A DNA stretch of 64,000 nt from JAICTV01 sp035634055 (GTDB lineage: Bacteria > Planctomycetota > Phycisphaerae > Tepidisphaerales > Tepidisphaeraceae): assembly GCA_035634055.1 (NCBI GenBank), contig DASQDR010000055.1, positions 10,890-74,889 of the forward strand, in the 5' to 3' direction. Below are positions 18,240 to 27,260 of the stretch, in pieces. The stretch's first letter is position 1; every line of letters starts with the position of its first letter. The notes below the pieces were generated by a model. That model ran no database searches and was not told the DNA's origin. It saw only the letters and a program-made list of their open reading frames with translations. The translations under genes were made by a program, and so were the position numbers.

Positions 18240-18551
18240 CGGAGCTTCTTCCCTTCCGAATACGTTGGTTGTTGTTGTTGCCGTGCGACGCGGTCAGCCG
18301 TGACCCGGGTCAACCGGCTACCCGCCGCTTGTTGTTGCTGCGTGACGTCGTTGCCGGCTTCGCGGCGCGGCGCGCGAATCCGCCCGGAGCGGTTTTTCAA
18401 GCCGGTGTAGCGGCGTGACCGTGACACGGACATCTCGCCCGGGCGTGGTGTCCTCGTTTGCCGGTGAACACGCTTGGCAATCGTTTCACACCCAGCACCG
18501 GCGGGACGCCCGCGTCACCGTCGAGCCGCTACGTGCGGCATGCAATACGCT
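18240..18551. other. Intergenic region upstream of the 1249-residue protein gene
   Basis: 312 bp containing two GTTGTT-rich runs (about 18265-18280 and 18330-18338). A TTGACC on the minus strand near 18310 has no matching -10 at the proper distance. No gene or terminator seen. Confidence 0.35.
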
Positions 18552-19556
18552 CTAGTTTTCCAGCGAGTAGAACTTCTCGCCCCACTGCCACGGCTCGAGC
18601 GTCTCCTTCACGTCTTTCGTCTCGACGTGGCCGTCGAGGTAGAGGAAGTTGCTCTTGCGCCCGTCGCGGCCGGTCGAGTCCAGGCGCTTGCGCCCGCCGT
18701 GGTTGCGGCCGACCCAGTCGAGCAGGGTCGTCGGGGTCGCGCCGGCGTTGCGCTCGGGGTCCTTCCCCAGGTCGTCGAAGGTCGCGCGGTAGAACTTCCC
18801 CTTGGGCGGGACCTTGTAGAGCTGTTCCGCGCCGGCGACCCCGCCGGTGAACCCGTTGATCGGCCGGCGGCTGGCGCTGACCTTCTCCCCGTTGCCGGTC
18901 AGCGAGTCGGTCTGCACGGCCGCCTGCTGCCCCCAGATCTCGCTGGCGAGGATGGTCTGCGCGCTGTTCTTCACGCGCCCGGCGCGGACGAAGTGATACG
19001 CGCGGACGTTGCCGCGGTCGGCGAAGAACTTCTGGAAGATCCCGCGCGGGCACAGCGCCTCGTTGATCGTGTAAGCGAGCCGCGGCGCCTGCCAGTCGAT
19101 TTGACCGGGCGACTCGCTCGGCAGCTCGCCGTTCCCCGCGAACGTGTTCGCCGGCGGCAGGCCGCCGTTGGGAAGGCTCGGGCACTGGAACGCTTCCCAG
19201 CCCGAGAGCGACAGGAACGGCCGGTCGCTCCCGGCGAGATCCTTGCGCTGGTAGAGGAAGCTCGACCAGTGGACGTAGCCGTTGGTCGGCTGCGTCGGCG
19301 TCTGCCCGGTCGCCGGGTCGTAGGCGAAGCCCTTGTAGAAGTTCGAGGGCGGCAGCGTCTGCTTGTTCTCGGCGACGTAGTTGGCGATCCCCTGCCCGAT
19401 GCCGCGCAGGTTCGAGGCGCACTTGACCGTGTTGGCCGCCTCTCGCGCCCGCGCCAGAGCGGGAAGCAGGATGGCGATGAGTAGACCGATGATGCCAATT
19501 ACAACCAGAAGTTCGACGAGCGTGAAACCGACGGCGCGGCGGGTGGCTGGGCGCAT
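18552..19556 (-). CDS. Type II secretion/type IV pilin-like protein with H-X9-DG C-terminus (DUF1559-like)
   Basis: 334 residues from ATG 19556, which has GGAG 8 nt upstream. The prepilin peptidase motif is GFTLVELLVVIGIIGLLIAI right after a short basic leader, followed by LPALARAREAANTVKCASNL. The C-terminus carries NHGG followed by NFLYLDGHVE, the H-X9-DG pattern that planctomycetes add to such pseudopilins. These proteins are exported, cleaved by prepilin peptidase and thought to sit at the envelope; large paralogous families occur in planctomycetes. Its function is unknown. It has its own predicted promoter about 270 nt upstream and a run of nine C just before the ribosome site. Confidence 0.93.
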   Translation of the reverse strand: MRPATRRAVGFTLVELLVVIGIIGLLIAILLPALARAREAANTVKCASNLRGIGQGIANYVAENKQTLPPSNFYKGFAYDPATGQTPTQPTNGYVHWSSFLYQRKDLAGSDRPFLSLSGWEAFQCPSLPNGGLPPANTFAGNGELPSESPGQIDWQAPRLAYTINEALCPRGIFQKFFADRGNVRAYHFVRAGRVKNSAQTILASEIWGQQAAVQTDSLTGNGEKVSASRRPINGFTGGVAGAEQLYKVPPKGKFYRATFDDLGKDPERNAGATPTTLLDWVGRNHGGRKRLDSTGRDGRKSNFLYLDGHVETKDVKETLEPWQWGEKFYSLEN

Positions 19557-20330
19557 GGGATGCTCCGGGGGGGGGCGAGGCGGTGACGGCGGCGCCGCCG
19601 AACGCGGCAACAGCGCGCAGCATCGATCAAGGTGCAGCGGCGCGGCCGCAGCGCGGGCGCGATAAGTTCAGAACGGGAAGTACGCGGGGCGGACGGAAGG
19701 CCCTAGCCGCGACAACAGGAGCGACGGCAACAACAACAGCGCGCCGCGCCGCGAGCGCGTGCCGCCAGGCGGACGGCGGAGGAGGATGGGTGTGAGGACA
19801 ATCTCATTCCTACTAATCCTGGCGGGATTATAGGGGACGACTCCGGCAGGCACAAGTGCTTGCCACCATTTTTGGTGGTCGCGAATTGGGGGGGCGGGCG
19901 GTCGGGGCAAAGCAGGATGAGACGATGTCGCCCACTCCGTCAGCCGCGGCTTGTGTTTCGATGGGTGTGCGACGGCGCAGCGGCGCGACGCCGCACGTCG
20001 CAATGGCGGGCCATCGCTGCGGTGTCAGCCGGAGATCGTTCATCGTGCCGACGAAGCGGCCGGACGGCGACGACGCCTGCCCACCGCCTGCGCGAGCGGA
20101 CCGCGGGCGGAGCGGCTGGGGAAAGCGCGGATGACCCGTTCGACGCGCCGCCGCGCTCCCACGGCTCGATCGGCGGAAACAAAGCCAATCGCGCTCCGGC
20201 GAGCCGTCGTGACGGTCTCGCCGACACCCGAGCCGAGGCGGCCATTCCTCACGCTGAAAACGAGTCGGCGGCGGTGAGTGCCCTCACCGCCGCCGAAGTT
20301 CTTTCGCGTTCCTGAGCCGGCGAGCCCGTG
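19557..20330. other. Long intergenic region
   Basis: 774 bp. It holds the predicted pseudopilin promoter, a small perfect inverted repeat TAATCC-TGGCG-GGATTA (19814-19830) and a C9 tract on the minus strand just before the pseudopilin ribosome site. The open frames between 19850 and 20320 have no ribosome site and Arg-rich composition like antisense shadows, so none is called. Confidence 0.5.
19827..19855 (-). promoter_or_regulatory. Predicted promoter of the pseudopilin gene
   Basis: On the minus strand TTGTGC (19855-19850), a 17-bp spacer and a perfect TATAAT (19832-19827). The -10 and its surroundings, CCTATAATCCCGCC, are identical to 14 bases at 33244-33257 upstream of another gene with a long leader. 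The implied leader to ATG 19556 is about 265 nt. Confidence 0.5.
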
Positions 20331-21683
20331 TTACGCCCGCGTCTTCAGCCGCAGCTTGTTCTCGATCGGCGGGCGGCCGATCGGGTAGTACTGGAAGCCG
20401 CTCTCGCGCATCACGTCGCGGTGCAGGCAGTTTCGCCCGTCGAAGATGATCGGGTTGTTCATCGTCGCGGCGATCTTGCGGAACGGCAGCGTGGTGTACT
20501 GCGGCCAGTCGGTAACCAGCGCGACGGCGTCGGCGCCGGCGGCGGCGGTCACCGGGTCGCCGCACCACTCCACCTGGTCCTTGAATAACTGCTTCATGTG
20601 CTCCATGCCCTTGTAGTCATGGGCCTTCACGTGCGCGCCCTTGTCGAGCAGGTACTGGATGACGTCGATGGCGGCCGACTCGCGGATGTCATCGGTGTCC
20701 GCCTTGAACGCCAGGCCCCACACGCCGATCGTGCTGCCGGCGATCGGGCGCCCGAGCTTCTGCTCGATCTTGTCCACGAAGCGCTTCTTCTGGTTCTTGT
20801 TGACGGTCTGCACGGCGTGGACGAAGAGCGACTCGTGGCCGACCTGCTTGGAGATGTGCTCCATGGCGGCGACGTCCTTGGGGAAGCACGAGCCGCCGTA
20901 CCCGCAGCCCGCCTTGAGGAACGCCGGGCCGATGCGGTTGTCGCTGCCGATGCCCTTGCGGATGTCCTCGATGTCGGCGCCGTAGCTGTCGCAGAGGATG
21001 GTCATCTCGTTCATGAACGAGATGCGCGCCGCGAGCATGGAGTTGGCGGCGTACTTGGTCAGCTCGGCCGACTCCCAGTTCATGGTCATGAAATTCTCTT
21101 CGCGCTTGATGAGCGGGTCGTAGAGCCGGCGCATCATGCGGAACGCCTCGGGCGATTCCCCGCCGATGACGATGCGGTCAGGGCGCAGGCAGTCGTCGAC
21201 GGCCGTGCCCTCCTTGAGGAACTCGGGGTTGGAGACCACCTGCACGTACGCCTTGGTCTGCTCGCGCAGGAAATTGTAGAGCTTGCGGTTGGTCCCCGGC
21301 GGCACCGTGGACTTCACGATGATGGTGACCATGTACTCGTTGTTGTTCGCCGCCAACGCGTCGCACACTTCCTTGCCCGCCTGCTCAAGGAAGCTCATGT
21401 CGACGGTGCCGTCGGGCTTGGGCGGGGTGCCGACGCAGAGGAAGACCACCTCGGCGTCCTTGACCGCCGCGCGGACGTCATCGGTGAATTGGAGCTGCCC
21501 AGAGGCGTAGTTCTCCTGCATCAGTTCCTGGAGCCCCGGCTCGAAGATCGGGCAGTGGCCGTCCTGGAGGGTCTTGAGCTTGTTCTTGTCCTTCTCGACC
21601 CCGCGGACGGTGTGCCCGATGCTGGCCAGGCAGGTGCCGGTGACCAGGCCGACGTAACCGCAACCGATGACTGTGACGTCCAT
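20331..21683 (-). CDS. ugd: UDP-glucose 6-dehydrogenase
   Basis: 450 residues. The NAD-binding Rossmann motif GCGYVG (7-12) is at the N-terminus; the catalytic cysteine is C266 in GYGGSCFPKD; VKSTVPPGT, NPEFLKEG and KYAANSMLA are family blocks. It oxidises UDP-glucose to UDP-glucuronate with two NAD+, supplying acidic polysaccharide or other surface glycan synthesis. ATG 21683 was chosen over a frame extending to 21848 because the Rossmann fold begins at once and AGAGGA lies upstream. It is a single gene with no glycosyltransferase neighbours in the window. Confidence 0.97.
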   Translation of the reverse strand: MDVTVIGCGYVGLVTGTCLASIGHTVRGVEKDKNKLKTLQDGHCPIFEPGLQELMQENYASGQLQFTDDVRAAVKDAEVVFLCVGTPPKPDGTVDMSFLEQAGKEVCDALAANNNEYMVTIIVKSTVPPGTNRKLYNFLREQTKAYVQVVSNPEFLKEGTAVDDCLRPDRIVIGGESPEAFRMMRRLYDPLIKREENFMTMNWESAELTKYAANSMLAARISFMNEMTILCDSYGADIEDIRKGIGSDNRIGPAFLKAGCGYGGSCFPKDVAAMEHISKQVGHESLFVHAVQTVNKNQKKRFVDKIEQKLGRPIAGSTIGVWGLAFKADTDDIRESAAIDVIQYLLDKGAHVKAHDYKGMEHMKQLFKDQVEWCGDPVTAAAGADAVALVTDWPQYTTLPFRKIAATMNNPIIFDGRNCLHRDVMRESGFQYYPIGRPPIENKLRLKTRA

Positions 21684-22075
21684 AGCGATCCTCTTGCTGG
21701 CACCCTGCGCGGCGGCGCGGGCGCAAACGCACCCGCCGCCATCGATCGATTCGTGACCGTTAATCCCGCCCGAAACCGCAAGAACCCACTGTGCGGACCG
21801 GGCAGTATAGCGGTCGCGCGGCACACCGCCATACCAATGATCGGACAACTCGGCGGTGAAGTTTTGCCGGATGTGCGGCGGCGCCCCCGCCGCGTTATCG
21901 GGCTCACACCCGCACCCGCCGGCGGCGCCGCACTCCCAGTCCTACGGGTGCGTGGGAAAGGGAGTTCGGCACGGCAATGGCAGCGGCGGCGGCTTCCGCC
22001 GTGGCCGGGCGGGTCGTGCGGTCGCTAAGATCCGGCTCCGCCCCGGCAACGGTTGGCGGGGCGAAGGAAAAGACG
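21684..22075. other. Divergent intergenic region upstream of ugd
   Basis: 392 bp between ugd (minus) and the plus-strand gene at 22076. On the minus strand TATACT (21809-21804) could be a -10 for ugd, but no matching -35 is seen. No gene found. Confidence 0.3.
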
Positions 22076-22636
22076 ATGCCCGACGCTCTGAACCAGATCG
22101 CCCGTCGGCACGGCGTCAGCGCCGACGCCGCCCGGCACGTGCTCGACGCCCTCCGCGCCAGCGGCGGGCGGTTGGCGCAGTTCAACCACCCCGAGCTCGG
22201 CGGGCAGGGGCAGTGGATGAGCGGCATGGTCATGATCGGGGACATGTTCAACGCCCCGCTCAAGGCGAAGGTGGCGGCCCTGTGCGAGGACCTGGCGGCG
22301 GTCGCGCTCCGGGCGCCCGGTGGCCGATCCGCGTTCGCAGCGTCACCGCCCCCCGCCCCGCCCGGCGCATGGTGGCCGGCGACAATGGGAACGCCGGCGG
22401 CGTCGGGCGCGCAGCACGGCGTGCGCTACGCCTACTTCGCCAACCACCGCCGCCTGCTGATCGAGCGCGCCGGCGCGATCCTGGCGTACGACACCGGCAA
22501 CCACGTCATCCAGGGCGTCGCCCAGCAGCAACCGCAGGCGGCGGGCGGGGACCTGGTCTTCACCTCGCAGCTCGGAACGGTGCCCCTGGATCGGCTCCCG
22601 GTCGTCCCGCCGCCGGGGCGCGACGCACCGGCCTGA
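22076..22636 (+). CDS. Conserved hypothetical protein
   Basis: 186 residues from ATG 22076, which has AAGGA about 8 nt upstream. An N-terminal helical segment (DALNQIARRHGVSADAARHV) is followed by a central block HPELGGQGQWMSGMVMIGDM and FNAPLKAKVAALCEDL. I recall this block from small proteobacterial proteins, often annotated as SHOCT-domain or unknown. No signal peptide or membrane segment. The Pro-rich middle is followed by a beta-rich end. Function unknown. It precedes the secreted protein gene at 22762 by 125 bp in the same direction. Confidence 0.75.
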   Translation: MPDALNQIARRHGVSADAARHVLDALRASGGRLAQFNHPELGGQGQWMSGMVMIGDMFNAPLKAKVAALCEDLAAVALRAPGGRSAFAASPPPAPPGAWWPATMGTPAASGAQHGVRYAYFANHRRLLIERAGAILAYDTGNHVIQGVAQQQPQAAGGDLVFTSQLGTVPLDRLPVVPPPGRDAPA

Positions 22637-22761
22637 CCCGCCGTTGCCCGACCGCCAGCCAACCGCCGCAGCCGCCGCCCGCTCGTGTCGTTGAAACCTT
22701 TGCCGCCCCGCCGCGTCCTATGGCGTGCGGCTCCGGTCTGCGCTCATCCACGGGAGGTCTC

Positions 22762-24690
22762 ATGCTCATGCGTCGTTCGCTCCGCGGTATCCTGGCGTTG
22801 TGTGCGACGCTGATGATGGCTGCCGCGGTGGCGGCGCAGGCGGCCCCTGCGTCGCAGCCTGCGTCGCAGCCGGCGACCGCGCCGTCGCAGCTCCAGCTCA
22901 GCACCGACCGCCTGGTCGTCTTCAAGGACGGCCACGGGCTGGTGATGCAAACCGGGCGAGGCGTCGCCGATGACCAGGGGCGTGCGTTTATCACCGACAT
23001 TCCGGATTCCGCCACGCTCGGCTGCTTCTGGGCCATTGCCGAGGACGGCGCGATCCTGGCGATGCGGGCGGAGTGGGTCGAGACGCGCGACGTCCGCCGC
23101 CACGAGACGCCGTGCCTTAGCATCGCGGAGCTGATCCGCGCGAACGTCGGCAAGACGCTGACGCTGGAGATGACCGACAAGGGCCCCGGCGGCGCGGCCA
23201 TCACACAGGAAGGGCGGCTGGTGGAGCTGCTGGAACTCCCGCCGGAGGACGTCACACCGGCGCCCGCGCTGGCGGCCGGATCCCCTTCGACCGCCGGACT
23301 GCAGCCAGCCCTGTACTCGTCGATTGCCTACCGCTCCGGCGCCGTCGCCGCCGGCTCGTTCTCACGCGACGCGCTTCCGGGCGGCGGGATGCTCTCGCGC
23401 GACCTTGTGCCGCGAGGCGGAGAACTGCTCGTCCTGGCGCTCGACGACAACCGCCGACTCGTCCTGCCCGTCGCTCAGGTCAAGTCGATGCGCGGCGGGG
23501 CCGACGTGGTCACCACCACCCGCCGTCAGCAGGAGGTCTACACCCGCGCCAAGCGGCTGAGCTTCGACTTCGGCAAGTCGGCGGCGGGCAAGGCGGTCTC
23601 GCTGCGGCTGTTCTTCTTCACGCCCGGCCTGCGGTGGATCCCAACGTACCGGATCAGCGGCGAGCTGAAGGACTCGGCGGCCGTGGCCTTGCAGGGGGAG
23701 ATCCTCAACGACGTTGCGGACGCCGAGCATGCCGCGCTCGACCTGGTGGTCGGCGTGCCGCACTTCCGCTTCGCAGACATCGCCTCGCCGCTCACGCTGG
23801 AGCGCACGCTGCGGGCGGCGATGTCGGCGGCGAACGTGAACGTCGGCAACAACTTCATGATGAACAGCCAGTTCGCCATGGACAACCGCGCCCGCGCCGA
23901 CACCGGCGTGGAGCAGCCGGTCACGGTCGCCCCCGAGTTGCTCGGCAGTGGCGGCGAGCAGGATTTGTTCGTCTACCACATCAAGGACTTCTCGCTGAAG
24001 AAGGGGGCTCGCGCCACGGTTCCACTGTGGCAGCAGACCGCGCCGCTGCGCCACCTCTACACGTTCAACATCAACGCCAAGCGCAGCCAGGGCGACGGCC
24101 GGCTCGTCGATGACGCCGCCCCGGGCGCCGGCGGCGGCGGCGGCGGCGGCGGACATGGCCATCCCGCGGGCAGATCGCCCAACCGCATCGTGCTCAACCA
24201 GGTCTGGCACCAGCTCGAGCTGACCAACGCCGGCGACGTCCCCTGGACCACCGGCGCCGCCCTGCTGCTGCGCGACCTGCTGCCGCTCGGGCAGGACCTG
24301 CTGGTCTACACCCCGCCGCGCGGCAAGGTGCTGGTGCCGGTGACGGTGGCCGTTGACCTCCGCGGGTCCATCGACGAGCAGGAGATCAGCCGCCAGGACA
24401 ACGCCCTGCGCTTCGACGGCTCGGACTACTCCCGCGTGACCAAGCGCGGCACGATCACCCTCAACAGCTTCCGCCGGGAGAGGTCCACCATGCGCATCAA
24501 CCTAGGCATCGGCGGCAAGGTGCTGAGCGCGTCCGACGAAGGCAAGGTCACCCTGAACGACCTGGAGCCGGACGACTGGGCCAACGGGTCCGTGCGCATC
24601 AACAATCACAGCGACGTGACGTGGGAGCTCGATGTCGAGCCGGGCGTGACCAAGACGATCACGTACGAGGTGAGCTTCTACACGCGGTGA
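22762..24690 (+). CDS. Secreted protein with DUF4139-like region
   Basis: 642 residues from ATG 22762 with GGAGG 6 nt upstream. A signal peptide (about 1-30) is followed by a Ser/Pro/Gln-rich linker and a mostly beta-structured protein. Segments such as LRLFFFTPGLRWIPTYRISG, VALQGEILNDVADAEHAALD and LVVGVPHFRFADI match the general pattern of DUF4139-type proteins (W-x-P-x-Y followed by a beta-rich module). A nine-Gly run near residue 460 and a His/Gly patch follow. It is probably periplasmic or surface-exposed. The similarity is at motif level, so the family name is tentative. It converges on the aminotransferase gene at 24741. Confidence 0.75.
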   Translation: MLMRRSLRGILALCATLMMAAAVAAQAAPASQPASQPATAPSQLQLSTDRLVVFKDGHGLVMQTGRGVADDQGRAFITDIPDSATLGCFWAIAEDGAILAMRAEWVETRDVRRHETPCLSIAELIRANVGKTLTLEMTDKGPGGAAITQEGRLVELLELPPEDVTPAPALAAGSPSTAGLQPALYSSIAYRSGAVAAGSFSRDALPGGGMLSRDLVPRGGELLVLALDDNRRLVLPVAQVKSMRGGADVVTTTRRQQEVYTRAKRLSFDFGKSAAGKAVSLRLFFFTPGLRWIPTYRISGELKDSAAVALQGEILNDVADAEHAALDLVVGVPHFRFADIASPLTLERTLRAAMSAANVNVGNNFMMNSQFAMDNRARADTGVEQPVTVAPELLGSGGEQDLFVYHIKDFSLKKGARATVPLWQQTAPLRHLYTFNINAKRSQGDGRLVDDAAPGAGGGGGGGGHGHPAGRSPNRIVLNQVWHQLELTNAGDVPWTTGAALLLRDLLPLGQDLLVYTPPRGKVLVPVTVAVDLRGSIDEQEISRQDNALRFDGSDYSRVTKRGTITLNSFRRERSTMRINLGIGGKVLSASDEGKVTLNDLEPDDWANGSVRINNHSDVTWELDVEPGVTKTITYEVSFYTR

Positions 24691-24740
24691 GATCGCCGCT
24701 AACGCCGCCGATCGGCAGGCGAGCCGCCGGTCCGCCGGCG

Positions 24741-25967
24741 TCACGGTCGGATCATTGCCACCGGTCGGGCGACGGCGGCGGTCATGGCGATCTGCGCCAG
24801 TGCGTCGGTGGCGTACCTCACGTCCTGCTTGCTGAGGAACGGGCCGAAGCTGAGGCGCGCGGTGCCGCCGGCGGGCGTGGTGCCGAGGGCGGCGTGGATG
24901 AGCGGCGCGCAGTGCAGGCCGGCGCGACAGAGAATGCCGAAATCGCGCTCCAGCGCCGCCGCCAGGTCCGCCGGCGGCAGCCCGTCGATTGTTACGCTGA
25001 ACACGCCAAGCCGGTCGCGCACGCCCTGCGGGCCGAAGTAACGCAAGCCGTCCACGTCGCTCGCGCCATCGATGAACGTGCGGACCAGGTCGCGCTCGCG
25101 CTGGTGCAGCGCCTCAACCGTCTGATCCAGCACCCAGGCGACGCCCTCCCCCAGGCCGGCGATGCCGATGGCGTTGTGGCTGCCGGGCTCGAAGCGATCG
25201 GGCATGAAGTCGGGCTGGCGGTCGGTCTCGCTGACCGAGCCCGTGCCACCCTCGCGCAGCGGCGCGATTCGCTTCTCCAGCCCCGGACGGATGTAGAGGA
25301 ACCCCGTCCCCAGCGGTCCCATGAGCCCCTTGTGCCCCGGCGCGGCCAGCAGGTCCACGCCGTCGCCGCGCACGTCGATCGGCACGTGCCCCGCCGACTG
25401 CGCCGCGTCCACCAGCAGGGGCACGCCGTGCTCTCGCGCGACGGCGCCAATCGCCCGCAGCGGCTGTAGCGTGCCCGTCACGTTGCTGGCGTGCGTCATC
25501 GCGATCAACTTCGTCGCGGGGCGGATCGCGCGGCGGACGTCATCCGGATCGACCAGCCCCGTGCGAGGATCCACCGGCACGCGCGTCTGCTCGACCGCGC
25601 CCGCGTCCGCCAGCGCGTTGAGCGGGCGGAGGATCGAGTTGTGGTCAATGTGCGTGCAGATGACGTGGGGCGTGCCGCGTGCCGACGCTTCGGGCCCGAG
25701 CAGCAGGCCCTTGATGGCCAGATTGAGCGCGTCGGAACAGTTCAGCGTGAAGACGAAGTGGTTCGGGTCCTCGCCTTTCAACAACTGGTTGAGCCGCTCG
25801 CGGCACGAGGCGATCAGCCGGCCGGTCTCAACGGCCTCAGCGTACGCGCCGCGGCCGGCGCTGGCGCCCAGCTCGGTCGCGTAGCGCACCATCGCCGCCA
25901 GGACCTGCGGCGGCTTGGGGAAGCTGGTGGCGGCGTTGTCCATGTACAGCCGCCGCGGGGTCAACAT
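24741..25967 (-). CDS. Cysteine desulfurase-like class V aminotransferase
   Basis: 408 residues from ATG 25967 (a GTG at 25985 is also possible). PLP enzyme of fold type I: the Schiff-base lysine is K213 in APGHKGLMGPLGTG, the ring-stacking histidine lies in THIDHNS, and VDAAQSAGHVPIDV contains the PLP-binding Asp and Gln. The C-terminal segment FGILCRAGLHCAP has cysteines at 347 and 353; the second corresponds to the position of the sulfur-carrying cysteine in desulfurase-like relatives of the EF2568 type. No IscU/SufU partner is nearby. It is divergently transcribed from a glutaredoxin-like gene. Role in sulfur transfer is likely but the physiological acceptor is unknown. Confidence 0.9.
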   Translation of the reverse strand: MLTPRRLYMDNAATSFPKPPQVLAAMVRYATELGASAGRGAYAEAVETGRLIASCRERLNQLLKGEDPNHFVFTLNCSDALNLAIKGLLLGPEASARGTPHVICTHIDHNSILRPLNALADAGAVEQTRVPVDPRTGLVDPDDVRRAIRPATKLIAMTHASNVTGTLQPLRAIGAVAREHGVPLLVDAAQSAGHVPIDVRGDGVDLLAAPGHKGLMGPLGTGFLYIRPGLEKRIAPLREGGTGSVSETDRQPDFMPDRFEPGSHNAIGIAGLGEGVAWVLDQTVEALHQRERDLVRTFIDGASDVDGLRYFGPQGVRDRLGVFSVTIDGLPPADLAAALERDFGILCRAGLHCAPLIHAALGTTPAGGTARLSFGPFLSKQDVRYATDALAQIAMTAAVARPVAMIRP

Positions 25968-26071
25968 CGTCTGCTCGCTGCTCACGTCGCCCGATGATAG
26001 GAAAACCCCAGGCTCGCGTCACCGGTTCGCGCCTTCCGGCCAGCGCGGCGCGGTTCCTAAGATCGCCGGTC

Positions 26072-26347
26072 ATGAACAACATCACCGTATTCGGCGCCGA
26101 CTGGTGCGAGGACACGCACCGCACGCGGCACCGCCTGGACCTGCACGGCGTGCCGTACGATTACGTAGACGTGGACCGCGACGAGGCCGCGAATCACCTC
26201 ATCACCCGGCAGAACAACGGCAAGCGCAAGACGCCGACCGTCGACCTCAATGGAAAATTCCTGATCGAGCCCACCGACCCGGAACTGGATGCGGCCCTGC
26301 GCAGCGCCGGGCTGATCGGCGAAGCGCACGAGCAATCGGCGTCGTAG
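26072..26347 (+). CDS. Glutaredoxin-like (mycoredoxin-type) protein, monothiol
   Basis: 91 residues. The thioredoxin-fold start NNITVFGADWCEDTHRTRHR carries a single active-site cysteine (C12; C-E-D-T instead of C-x-x-C). The cis-proline region KRKTPTVDLNGKFLIEP follows. Such small proteins use mycothiol, glutathione or similar thiols, or transfer iron-sulfur clusters when monothiol. ATG 26072 begins the fold; a longer frame from 25994 would overlap the upstream promoter space. Divergent from the cysteine desulfurase-like gene, which hints at a sulfur or Fe-S connection, but that is inference. Confidence 0.85.
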   Translation: MNNITVFGADWCEDTHRTRHRLDLHGVPYDYVDVDRDEAANHLITRQNNGKRKTPTVDLNGKFLIEPTDPELDAALRSAGLIGEAHEQSAS

Positions 26348-26500
26348 CCGCGGCGGCCGGCGCGCCCCGCGTCGCCTCCGCCGGGGTGACCATTGCGGAC
26401 GGTGAGCGAGCCGCTCTCACGTCGCGATACCCGCGGTGCGCGTCCGCCAGAGTCGTCGACTGCCACGCACGGCTCGCGGTCGGCGGCAATCAAGGGCGCG

Positions 26501-27247
26501 TTACCAGAACGCCCAGTCTTGCGTCTTGAGCACGTAGGCGGCGAGCAGGAGGTTGGTCACGGCGTGCGCGATGATGCACGCCCCGAGGCTCCTGGTGTAA
26601 ACGAGCAGCGCGCCGATCATCAGCGCCCAGACGATTGCAGTCGGCCACCACGGCGCGTGCACGGTGGCGAACACCGCCGGGATGATCAGGAACGCGGGCC
26701 ACTCGAACTCACCGACGCCCGCGAGCTTGAAGTCGTTGGGCGAAATGATCTGTCGCCAGAGGTAGTCGCGCCAGAACAGCTCTTCCATCACCGGCACGAC
26801 CAGCACCGCGCCGAAGAGCCGGACCGCGATGAACGCCCACGCCGCCGCCGGCGTGGAGAACGTGGCAAAGGGGTTGAAGACGTCGGCCGGGTCGGGCTTG
26901 AAGCGCTCGAAGGTGTTCTGGAGCCAGAGCTGCATCCCCACCCATTGCACGATGCCGATGACGCCGACGATCGCGCCCAGCCCGGCGTAGCGCCAACTGA
27001 TCCGCGTGTAGCGCCGCCAGAAGATCACCAGCAGCGCCGCGACGATCACCGCCCGCGCCACGTACGCGGCGGGGTAGAGCGACTTCCACGTGGTGCCCAC
27101 CCAGATCAGCCCGAGGAAGACCGCCATCGGCGCGACGTACGCGGCCTCGTCGCGGTAGCCGCGTGAACCGTCGGCGGGCGGCGGCGGAGCCGGCGGCACG
27201 GGCTGGGGCCTGGCAGCGGGCGGCGGCGGTTGCGCGGGTGCGGTCAT
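26501..27247 (-). CDS. CAAX prenyl protease-related membrane protein (CPBP family, exosortase-associated type)
   Basis: 248 residues, Pro-rich cytoplasmic N-terminus, then about seven or eight membrane helices. The CPBP metal/catalytic motifs are present: E155-E156-x3-R160 (EELFWR), H197 in FATVH, and H228/N232 in HAVTN. The ending YVLKTQDWAFW fits the CAAX protease-related group that travels with PEP-CTERM/exosortase systems, and this window has at least three PEP-CTERM proteins. No exosortase gene is in the window. It is the third gene of an operon (zinc-ribbon, FIST, protease), 13 nt after the FIST gene. The exosortase link is an inference from family resemblance. Confidence 0.85.
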   Translation of the reverse strand: MTAPAQPPPPAARPQPVPPAPPPPADGSRGYRDEAAYVAPMAVFLGLIWVGTTWKSLYPAAYVARAVIVAALLVIFWRRYTRISWRYAGLGAIVGVIGIVQWVGMQLWLQNTFERFKPDPADVFNPFATFSTPAAAWAFIAVRLFGAVLVVPVMEELFWRDYLWRQIISPNDFKLAGVGEFEWPAFLIIPAVFATVHAPWWPTAIVWALMIGALLVYTRSLGACIIAHAVTNLLLAAYVLKTQDWAFW

Positions 27248-27260
27248 GGGCACGAGCGTA

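Noticed and set aside
19850..20320. Several overlapping small open frames on both strands
   Set aside because: No ribosome sites, Arg-rich translations and mutual overlap; treated as spacer.
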